The notes under the pieces were generated by a model. That model saw only the letters and a program-made list of their open reading frames with translations, was not told the DNA's origin and ran no database searches. From Knufia peltigerae (lineage: Eukaryota; Ascomycota; Eurotiomycetes; Chaetothyriales; Trichomeriaceae): a stretch of DNA of 64,000 nt. Both the position numbers and the translations under genes were made by a program. Shown one piece after another: positions 21,456 to 29,954 of this stretch (positions are counted from its first letter, which is position 1; every line of letters begins with the position of its first letter). The stretch covers positions 186,001 to 250,000 of the forward strand of contig JAPDRN010000019.1 in the NCBI GenBank assembly GCA_030247855.1, in the 5' to 3' direction.

Positions 21456-22147
21456 TACATCATTCGTAAGTCGTGATTGAATCTACCAAGCCCTCAACAA
21501 GTACTTCTCGTACTCAACAGACCTAAAGTGATAGTTGAGTTCAATCCGGAAAATGCCACTCAAGGTGGTTTATCATTGAAGGCTGTCATTGACTTGTCCA
21601 AGCATGATCACTCATGTGTGATGAGAAAAAGTAAAGCATTCGCATGGCGCGATTGTGAGTCGCGGAAACATCAGGCAAAGGACTTACTAACCGGCATATT
21701 CACAAAAATGACTTTGGAATTCTGTTGACAATAGAAAGTCAGGCTCATCAAGGCTCCGTAATGGTAAAAGACCTGAGGCACATCCTAGAAATGATTGGTC
21801 AGGGCGTACTCGTTGCGTCGTGGGCGTATCCAGGAACATACAAGAAGTGTAATGTACGCGTTCGACTACTACCTAAACATCACAATCTCAGGTACGGTAC
21901 GCCCTGATGCCATCGCTATCAGGTACCTGCGTTATCAATCTTGAAAATATCCCCAGGTGATCATGTTTATCATCAATGAATGATTTTCTACAGAATACAA
22001 TCTCCCACAATGTGCCGTAGTCCATAAAGACCCTCGACATCGCGAGTCGGGATCTATTGAAAAAGTAGGTAAAGCACAAAGTAGGTAGGTCCATCACTTC
22101 AGCTGCAACACCCCATCCATCTACGTAGCAGTAGCACACACATCAAC

Positions 22148-23738
22148 ATGAGGAGGAAACACACCTTGAACAGCCCTCTCGCTCATGGAATCTTTCCCAG
22201 CCCGACGTCGACAACACCCTATTGGCGAACCGAGCTCCATCCACTCGACACATATCGCTCGACAGATGAATTACCAGAGACCTCGGATATTGTCATCATC
22301 GGAGCCGGCATGACCGGTATCTCAATCGCATATCATCTGCTTCTAGACATCCCACCGGAGGCAGCACCTTCAATCACCATCCTCGAAGCTCGACAAGTCT
22401 GTTCCGGCGCCACCGGTCGGAACGGAGGACATCTGAAACTGGCCTCGTGGATCATCAAAGATACCCTGGAGAAATGGGGCGTCGACGCCGCGAGAGACCT
22501 CATCAAGTCTCACATTGCGCACATCATGGCGTTGAAGAATGTGATTGAGAAGGAAAAGATCGACTGCGATTTCCTTGTGACTCGTTCTTTTGACGTATTC
22601 ATGGATTCGGATGAGGCTCGACAACGTGAACTTGATTTACGCACGTACAAGGACATGGGGTTGGACGAGCTCGAGCACGTTGACGTGTTGGCGACAAAAT
22701 ATCTTGAAGCGGTGCGAAGACGTCCATCTCCCCTTCCAGACGCCTCCAATCCTCCTCTACTCCTCTGAAGCGACTCAACAACAAACACAGACACATCGTT
22801 GACATGTTTGCTGACACTTCGTACCATGTTCGATTATAGATCACCGGCTTTGCCCATTCCAAAGGCTCATTCTCTGTCCCCGGCGCCCAACTCTGGCCAT
22901 ATAAATTCGTTACAGGCCTTTTGAACACCTTCATCGACCGCCCAAACGTAAATCTCCAGACCAGGACACAAGTCACGTCCGTCTCCGACCGCCACGACCC
23001 CGACGGCTTTTTCCACGTCGAAACGTCCACTCGAGGAACAACCCTGGCGCGCAAAGTTGTCTTTGCAACAAACGCATACACAGCAGGCATATTACCCATG
23101 TACCACCGGACCATAGTCCCCGTGCGCGGCACTGGAGCTCATATAGTGCCGCTGCGTACGAGTAAAGATCCGACGCCTACGCTGAGACGTCGCGTCAACA
23201 CGTGCACGTATAACATCTTCCATCGACACGGACAGGTAGACCACCTCGTCCACAGGCCGGACGGAGGCGTCGTTATAGGTGGTGCGAAGACTCTTTTCAT
23301 CAACGACTCTGAACAGTGGAGTGGTGTGGTCGATGATGGATCTCTGATCCTACCAGAGAAAGTGACCCCTTATTTTGAGGGCGTCATGACGGAACATTTT
23401 CACGAGTGGGAGAAGTCAGGGGCCAAGGTTGATAGGCTGTGGACGGGGAGTAAGTAGTCCCCATTGTCATCTCTTACCTTTGGTCCCAATCAAACCCCCG
23501 TCTCTTCTCTCTGACACTGTTCCAAGTTATGGGATACACGACGGACGGTGCAGCTCACGTAGGACATGTGCCGGGCCGTCAAGACCAGTATGTCTGCGCC
23601 GGATTCAATGGCGCCGGAATGGTGTACATCTTTCTCACAGCCAGAGGCGTCGCACGAATGATTTCGGGAACAGACAATTTCGAAGACAGTGGGATACCTC
23701 GAGTTTTCAAGGCCACGAGGGAAAGACTGCATGGGTAA
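22148..23738 (+). CDS. FAD-dependent oxidoreductase, DAO family
   Basis: Exons 22148-22711, 22840-23449 and 23527-23738 give 461 codons. The N-terminal Rossmann motif is DIVIIGAGMTGISIAYHLLL (G52-x-G54-x2-G57) with E80 at the end of beta-2 (ITILEA). CSGATGRNGGHL (residues about 85-96) is the usual FAD-contact signature of the D-amino-acid oxidase/glycine oxidase-like superfamily. Later family motifs are QLWPYKFVTGLL, FATNAYTAGILP and the C-terminal GYTTDG...VCAGFNGAGM, where the second FAD-binding stretch lies. Substrate is unknown; related enzymes oxidise amines or amino acids. Intron 1 is 128 bp, phase 0, and intron 2 is 77 bp, phase 1. The stop TAA lies inside a perfect donor sequence (GGGTAAGT), so the protein could continue into another exon. 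No secretion signal or PTS1 is visible on the 461-residue form. Confidence 0.82.
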
Positions 23739-24211
23739 GTAGGCATGCTCGCGGAGGGAGGTACCTAGAAGAAGTGTTGTGTGGATCACTCATACCATCG
23801 GCGCACAACGACACTCGAACTGTAAATTTAGAAAGCCTAGTCCTCTTATGGCAGCCACAGGCGCGATCATGTACGTATGCCTTGCACGTGAAGGGCAATT
23901 ACATTACACGAATGCTTCAGCTACGGCTGAGTCAACCCAAAGCCAAAAGCCCAACCTCCTCGGAACGCCTTCTGGAAGGCGACTGAAGCCCAAAGTCACC
24001 CCTTGTAGCGATCTCTGTTCCCATTCTTCCTCTTCCATTGTTTATCGAATTCCCACTGCTGCTCAACACGTCTCTCCAGAACGAACGCGCAGGCGCTTAC
24101 TTTTTTGTCCTTCGATCGATCGACCCAAGGCGAAATTCCTCGAACACTACCAGTACTTACACCGCCACTAACTCGCTCGTCAGCCTTTCGAACCAGCCCT
24201 AAACATCAACC
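23739..24211. other. Intergenic, or possible last exon of the oxidoreductase
   Basis: 473 bp. The first half could contain an extra coding exon of the upstream gene if the GTAAGT at 23735-23740 is used as a donor. An ATTTAG acceptor near 23831 would continue in frame. The rest is the promoter of the Pro/Gln-rich gene. Confidence 0.35.
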
Positions 24212-25225
24212 ATGGTCATACTGGGCGGTCTCGAACTCGTGGCGGCCGGCTACCTCCTGAAAGAAGTTGCCAAAGATAGTAAAGAGGAAGAAGAACGGGA
24301 TCGCGACCGTCACCGCCGCAGACGGAGACGACATTCTCGGGATGACCATCACCACAGCCACAGCCATAGCGGAGGTCGCCACGACAACTCTCCTCCTCCA
24401 GGTCGTCCAGGACGTCTCTCTCAGAACTCACTCCACCCTCCCAATGCCCCACCACGTCCTTACAGTGCACCCCCGGCACAGATTGGGAGACCTCCCTACC
24501 CTGGTCCGCCGCCACCAGGTATGATGTGGCAGCAGCAACATCAACAACAACAACAGCCATATCCGCACCCTCAAGGCCCGCCTCCCAACCACGGAACCTG
24601 GCCCATGCCACAGCCCCAACAGCAGCAGCACCAGCCGCCGCCACCTCAATACCCTCCTTGGCCCGCGAAACCACCGCAGCAGCAGCAACAGCATCAGCAA
24701 CCACGCCCACAACAAAACAATTCCAACTTTGTCCCTCCACCCCTCCAGCGGCCGGCGACGGTCATGCTCCCCCCTCCCAACATGCACTACGACATGAAGA
24801 CGGGCAAATGGCAGAACAACATGCTCCCACCCGAGATGTTGGAAGGTAGAAACCGAGACCGGGATCGAGACAGAGACGCGGACTTGGACAGAATCCACAG
24901 TCACGAACGTCTGAGGCGAGAGAACACGATGCCGCCTTCGTCTTCGGCGGCCGGGACTCCACGTATCAACATCAGTCCACCGGGCCCGCATCACTCGACC
25001 TCTTCCCTCCCAGTGGGCTTTTCCGAGCTGGATTCCGAAACCCCCGGGCGATACAGACCCTACAATAACATCAACAACAACAATTACGGAGGTGAAAAGT
25101 CCTCGTACTCTTACAGTCCTCAGCGGAGCGAGAGGAGGCCCAGAGCACATTCAGGATCATCGGCGACCACGAGATATTACGACGAGGATGACATGAGGGA
25201 CCCGCCTCCTGCATATCGGGAATAG
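24212..25225 (+). CDS. Pro/Gln-rich low-complexity protein with C-terminal PPAY
   Basis: Intronless, 337 codons. The N-terminal 19 residues (MVILGGLELVAAGYLLKEV) form a short amphipathic or hydrophobic helix. They are followed by a charged region with a run of Arg (about 33-41) and a His/Ser-rich segment (about 46-53). Residues about 60-200 are dominated by Pro, Gln and Tyr with several poly-Gln and poly-Pro runs. A second Arg-Asp dipeptide run (RDRDRDRD) lies near 215, and the tail is Ser/Tyr/Asn-rich. The protein ends DPPPAYRE, containing a PPxY motif recognised by WW domains such as those of Rsp5/Nedd4 ligases. No enzymatic domain is seen, and most of the chain should be disordered. The function is unknown. 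Confidence 0.75.
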   Translation: MVILGGLELVAAGYLLKEVAKDSKEEEERDRDRHRRRRRRHSRDDHHHSHSHSGGRHDNSPPPGRPGRLSQNSLHPPNAPPRPYSAPPAQIGRPPYPGPPPPGMMWQQQHQQQQQPYPHPQGPPPNHGTWPMPQPQQQQHQPPPPQYPPWPAKPPQQQQQHQQPRPQQNNSNFVPPPLQRPATVMLPPPNMHYDMKTGKWQNNMLPPEMLEGRNRDRDRDRDADLDRIHSHERLRRENTMPPSSSAAGTPRINISPPGPHHSTSSLPVGFSELDSETPGRYRPYNNINNNNYGGEKSSYSYSPQRSERRPRAHSGSSATTRYYDEDDMRDPPPAYRE

Positions 25226-25810
25226 ATAATTATGAGATGATACTCCGGACGCTCTGCAGAAGGTTACGGCAACGCATGATGCAATGTCAATGACCAAAAC
25301 CTACAACCTTTTTGACGCACTATACTTAGCCCAAGCAGTACGAGATCTTATGGTAATCTCAACGACACGATACGATACGATCATGAACTCTACTACATCT
25401 TGAACATGCATGAGATTTTAACGAATTTGGGGCGCAGTATTGTCTGCGAATTGGATGGAAATTCGAAGTACTCTGTATTGATGAAGCTGGTCTTCAGTTG
25501 AATGATGAACCTAAGTCATTAAACCATTAAACCATCTGTTGTACTCTACACTTTCGTTCTTTCTAATCATTGATTCCTGTGTGACCGTCAACTCCATCTG
25601 TTTCTCATTACCTTGGTGTCACTCTTCTGGTCCAGTTCTCAGCCCTGTAATCTTCCTCCTTTCTTTTGTCTAAACTTTGCCCTGCCCGTGAAAAATTCTT
25701 ACTCCGTACATGGCTCGTGGTCGCTCACTACGGCGGCATCGATGAGATTTGACTAGCCTCCTGAAATCTCCATTCTCTCCTTTTTGCTTCATGGTCGAAG
25801 GTCATCGGAT
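25226..25810. other. Convergent intergenic, 3' flanks
   Basis: 585 bp between the ends of two convergent genes. Contains a short GATAC repeat (about 25368-25382) and one TACTCCGTA (25700-25708). No gene is seen. Confidence 0.5.
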
Positions 25811-27187
25811 TCATGCTTGGCTGATGACGTCGGCAGTGTTCATGTCGCCGCGTCGCTCCGCCCGGCTGCGTCTGGGGATCTGGCTGCTCTGCGGTGTTTC
25901 GACGCGCGGTGTCTGCGGCACCGGGGTGTTCCTCGCCAGCATGAGGGTGACGGATTCTTGGAGGACACTGGTGTCGACGATACGACCGTATCTCTGCACA
26001 AATGACGATGTGCTACTGCGGGAATGGCGACGTCTGAAAATCAGAGAACCAGGCCGGTCCAAGGGCTCTTGATCAAGTGAGTCAGATGCGTCCGTCCTGT
26101 TGCTGCTCGAGGCCGCATCTTCGAGTCGAGCTCTGGCTAGAGCCCTTCTGACTGTTTGTCGAAAGCCACTGCGTTTGCGGACGGAATGAGCATCTGTTTC
26201 TTGTCCCGAGCTGCTCTCGGCACTGTCAGGCTCAGCTTGAACATTGTCGGCGTCATCCACAGCCTCGATTCTGAAAATTGGGACACTCTGCATAGACTCG
26301 GTGGTAATAGAAAGTGTCAGGTGAGAAGAGCTCCTTTCGGCCGGAGGTGTCCTGATTCCCATCAGTGTTCGGGCATCAGAGATACGCCGGTTTTCCATCT
26401 CCCAGATCGGAGGAAATTGGACTGGGCTAGCGAGAACCATGTCAAGAGACCAATAGGCACGGTCACGGTATGTTGGTCGGCAAGTTGGGCAGACCATGAA
26501 GTTACATGTTGGTGTGACGTCTTCTTTCTGTTTTCCCTTTCTGGTCTCATTGCTTTTCTCGCTCTCCTTCTCCCTCACATTCTCGTTCAGAGTTTGGTGT
26601 TCTGCGAGTACGGCTGGTCTAGGCCGGGGTGACGATGGGGGAGCGAGTGTTGGTTCTGACATCCAAACTTTTTGCAACTCATTCCAATCATACGCTGCTC
26701 GTATCTCTTCTTCAAGGGAGGAAGAGGAGGTGGTGGAAAAGGTGGTACTCTGGGGCAGAGTCGAAAAGGTTCTGTCTGTGACTAATGAGTCGGCAGTAGA
26801 TGCATCTGTAGTGGCACTGTATGAAGTTGTAGGTCTATGGTCTTGCTCGTGGACAAGATCCTTGACCCTTTCTTTTTGTTTGAGCAACGACGCAACTTGG
26901 TCATCAATGTACTGGCCTTGACCGATAGCTTTGATGACGGGGTTGCTGAGTGACGTTGCAGCCACATCCATCGGGTTCTCTCTTCTCATATATGCCGGAG
27001 TGCCTGTAAAGTCAGATTCTGGAAGGAAGCCTTGCGAATCTTGAGTGCAACGGTAGAGCCAACCGATGCTGGGATGTCTGTGGCACATGGAGCACCTGAA
27101 GGAACCGTAAGGGTCAAAAAGGCGGGTCATTTTGATATGAGTGCAAGGGTTGCGTCTGTCGACGCAGATGGATTTGCGCGACGGCAT
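25811..27187 (-). CDS. Uncharacterised fungal protein with cysteine pairs
   Basis: Intronless, 458 codons. The N-terminus contains C32-x2-C35 and C47 (FRCSMCHRHPSIGWLYRCTQD). A second cysteine group lies about 180 residues later (C228, C233-x2-C236, in NFMVCPTCRPTYRDRAYWSLD). Together they could bind zinc, although no standard finger pattern is satisfied. Between them is a Ser/Thr-rich linker with a Glu/Lys helix, and the C-terminal 130 residues are Ser/Arg-rich and look disordered. A RQTVRRALARARLEDA helix stands out near residue 350. No signal peptide or membrane span is present. I do not recognise the family. Reality as a gene is supported by the length of the frame and the clustered cysteines. 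Confidence 0.72.
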   Translation of the reverse strand: MPSRKSICVDRRNPCTHIKMTRLFDPYGSFRCSMCHRHPSIGWLYRCTQDSQGFLPESDFTGTPAYMRRENPMDVAATSLSNPVIKAIGQGQYIDDQVASLLKQKERVKDLVHEQDHRPTTSYSATTDASTADSLVTDRTFSTLPQSTTFSTTSSSSLEEEIRAAYDWNELQKVWMSEPTLAPPSSPRPRPAVLAEHQTLNENVREKESEKSNETRKGKQKEDVTPTCNFMVCPTCRPTYRDRAYWSLDMVLASPVQFPPIWEMENRRISDARTLMGIRTPPAERSSSHLTLSITTESMQSVPIFRIEAVDDADNVQAEPDSAESSSGQETDAHSVRKRSGFRQTVRRALARARLEDAASSSNRTDASDSLDQEPLDRPGSLIFRRRHSRSSTSSFVQRYGRIVDTSVLQESVTLMLARNTPVPQTPRVETPQSSQIPRRSRAERRGDMNTADVISQA

Positions 27188-28493
27188 GCCGATGGAAGGG
27201 CGTGGTGCACCTTACGAAACAAAGTCGTCACGACACAAGAAAATTCTTGTCAAGAGAAAACAAGGTATGCTGGGTTGAGCTAATAGGGTGTGAAAGGCTG
27301 CCTTGAGAAAGACGTGCACATGGAGCAGAGAGAGAAAACCTTGTTAGGGAGGAAGGGAAGAAGATGGATAGATGCCTTCATCGATGAAGCAGACACCCAC
27401 CACATACACACACAGAGGGAGAGATTGAGCATGTCACAGTTCTTTCCTCTTCTTGCCGGCCACATAATCACTTCAACTCACTCTTTAGCATCTTCTCGTG
27501 CTCTTCTTCAGACACCGTCTCCTTGGAATTTGTCAACTGGTTCTGCCGTATGCCATTGCCTCACACAGATTGCGCCTGCTCCTACAAGCTTGCATCTCAG
27601 CATATCTGCATCAAGCAAGGCCATCCTTTCCCGTTCCTAGTCGCCGTTCTTGCGGTTACGTTGTCAACATCTGAACTCCTGGACTAAGTCTGCGTCACCC
27701 TCCCACATCCTACTGGGCTGCTTGAGTGGCCCGCGATGTCCTCATTGGCATGGACAGTCCCAACAATATCAGAATCGAAAGAAAAGAGTCTGAGGGTTTG
27801 GCACATTATGCCTACACAAATATACACAATACAAAGCACTTCTGACGACAATGAGGTTCTGTTTATTTCTTGGCGTCAGCAACGACGATGAATGGCTACA
27901 AGGAGCTTGCAGGGCTTTGGGTGGCGCCGGCCGCGGTCGGAGACTCCCACCAACTATTACGGGAAATACGAGTAGCGACCTACCTGAACTAGAGAAAGCC
28001 CGTCTTGACACCCGGCCAACTCATCGACTCGTCTCACTCGCTTCTCCCTCCAATCCACGACCCCGTCATCGCCCGCCTCCCAAACTCCGAGACTTCCTCC
28101 TCGCCCGTCGCATTTCAGCAATCTATCCAAGGACGCGTCTTGTTTTTCTTTTCCGATCTCACACCTACTACTACCTCCATTTCTGCCTCAATTGTTCCTA
28201 CTGGCGTTGCCTCGTTTCCATCCTCGCCTCAGCCCCTTTTAAACGACTCTTGTCGGCGAATCTTATCGGTACGTGTGTCAATAGATCCCGTGCTGCTTTA
28301 TCGCGACCGGCCTCGGCACTTCGACTTTGTCAACAATACCCCATCAGCGCGCTGACCACGTCCCTGCGTTCTTCATCTTTGCTTCATTCTTTACCTATCG
28401 TTACGCTGTACTAATCGCAATCGATTAGAAGCTATTGCTTCCATCAGATAAACCGAGCGATCATCTACGAACGCTCCTCGCGCATCTTCCAAG
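27188..28493. promoter_or_regulatory. Divergent intergenic region
   Basis: 1.3 kb between two divergent start codons. The right half is strongly pyrimidine-rich. A 187-codon plus-strand open frame (27851-28414) has no motif and is probably leader or untranscribed DNA. No RNA gene or repeat recognised. Confidence 0.45.
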
Positions 28494-29372
28494 ATGTCTG
28501 TCAAGTTCGAACAAGAGCAGATCTCCACGACGGGGGGTCTGCGCGGTGGAAAGCATGAGGGCCTCGGACACAGAATTGGCGAGCGCTTGACGGGAGGACA
28601 TCAGACGACGGGTTATCTTGCTGTATGAATATGGACTTGGAAGAACCGCATTGCGCAATGCTTATACCTGCCCAGGCATACCTTAAACAGCTTCAGTCGA
28701 ACCCTCTGCGGACGAAGATGTTGACATCAGGCACATTATCCGCCCTGCAAGAGCTACTTGCATCGTGGCTTGCCCATGACCGCAGCAGACATGGCCACTA
28801 CTTCAGCTCCAGAATCCCCAAGATGGCTGCCTATGGTGCCTTCATCAGTGCCCCTATGGGTCATTTCCTGATCGGATTTCTACAATGGGTCTTCTCTGGC
28901 CGAACCAGCTTGAAAGCGAAGATTCTTCAGATCCTTGCCAGCAACTTGGTGGTATGCGATCTCTTCTCCCCTCATAATGTAGCTAGCCCATCTCACCTTT
29001 CTTTAGGTCGCTCCTATCCAGAACACCGTTTATCTAGCCTCCATGGCCGTCATCGCTGGTGCTCGCACCTGGCACCAAGTCCGTGCCACGGTCCGTGCTG
29101 GCTTCATGCCTGTCATGAAAGTTAGCTGGATCACCTCCCCGCTGGCTCTGGCATTCGCCCAGAAGTTCCTTCCAGAACATACTTGGGTTCCATTCTTCAA
29201 CATCGTTGCATTTTGCATCGGTACATATATCAACACTCACACCAAGAAGAAGAGGATCGAAGCGTTGAGAAAGAAGGTAGGTGTCTGAGGCCTTTCAACA
29301 CCCTAAGTACGAGGCTAATTAGATCATCAGCACTACGGTGACGGACGGAGCTCTGCTGGAGAACGATACTAG
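28494..29372 (+). CDS. Mpv17/PMP22-family organelle membrane protein
   Basis: Exons 28494-28622, 28676-28951, 29007-29276 and 29331-29372 give 238 codons, all junctions phase 0. Mpv17/PMP22 proteins are four-helix channels of peroxisomal or mitochondrial inner membranes. The family core starts at AYLKQLQSNPLRTKMLTSG (residues about 44-62), followed by hydrophobic segments (ISAPMGHFLIGFLQWVF, TVYLASMAVIAGA, SWITSPLALAF). The C-terminal WVPFFNIVAFCIGTYINT is the most conserved block, and KKKR follows, as in peroxisomal PMP22-like members. The first exon encodes 43 polar residues (MSVKFEQEQISTTGGL...). The final exon supplies HYGDGRSSAGERY, chosen because a consensus donor (GTAGGT) and CTAATTAG...CAG acceptor flank it. 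Reading through the last intron would end three residues after KK. Peroxisomal location is more likely than mitochondrial. Confidence 0.85.
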
Positions 29373-29954
29373 AGAGATGTATATCTCTTTTGTTGAGTCG
29401 AAGCGTGTGCGGGGGCAGAAAGGAGGTGGAACGGAACAGTTTGAGAATGAGGGTCGGATGATTGATCGAGCTGGAAGGCAGAATGTGGTTCAGGCAGGTT
29501 CTCCATAATGGCTTGCTGTTGACTTGTCTTCTCTCTTCGATACTTGCTGGATGGCACTTTCATTTATCAGTGTGTGGCTAGTTGAAAATGTTTGGAAAGT
29601 CGGCTACTGATGCGGAAATGTTTGGTTGTCTGCGTACGCATTTTATTTCGTATTGAAATAGCCCTGAATTGACTATAACAATCGCCGCCATGTGCAACCA
29701 CTACGAGGACACCATCGAATCGAAATCAAGAGGTGCCAGGCCTGCTATGCGTTCTGCTGTCTAGTAACCAGTATTTTACCGCCCCAAATCGCGTTCGTTG
29801 TTGTCATCCATTGTCATTCTACTGTGTACTGGGTAATCATCCTCCGATAACGTCCAAATGCCTGTTCCGTTTCTATGATTCCCACAAGACTATGACTCTG
29901 CTGCTGCTGCTGCCGCCGCCGTTGGACTCGTCCCAACGCTCCCAACTAAACGAC
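29373..29954. other. Convergent intergenic, 3' flanks
   Basis: 582 bp between the end of the Mpv17-family gene (+) and the end of CUL4 (-). A short CTG/CCG triplet run lies near 29900-29920. Nothing else recognised. Confidence 0.5.

Larger units (their letters stand above)
19312..22147. other. Long gene-poor region with microsatellites
   Basis: 2.8 kb between two plus-strand genes. It contains a CRE palindrome (19778-19785), an AT-rich stretch (about 20580-20680), a CTC microsatellite (20853-20892), a GAA/GAT microsatellite (21415-21455), one TACGGAGTA (21362-21370), a TACCTAGGTA palindrome (20756-20765) and many GTACTTGTAC-like words. Open frames do not exceed about 120 codons and have no conserved motif. 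Confidence 0.5.

Noticed and set aside
27851..28414. 187-codon plus-strand open frame upstream of the Mpv17-family gene
   Set aside because: Composition is that of pyrimidine-rich leader DNA (many Ser, Arg, Leu) and it has no motif. Probably promoter or 5' untranslated DNA.
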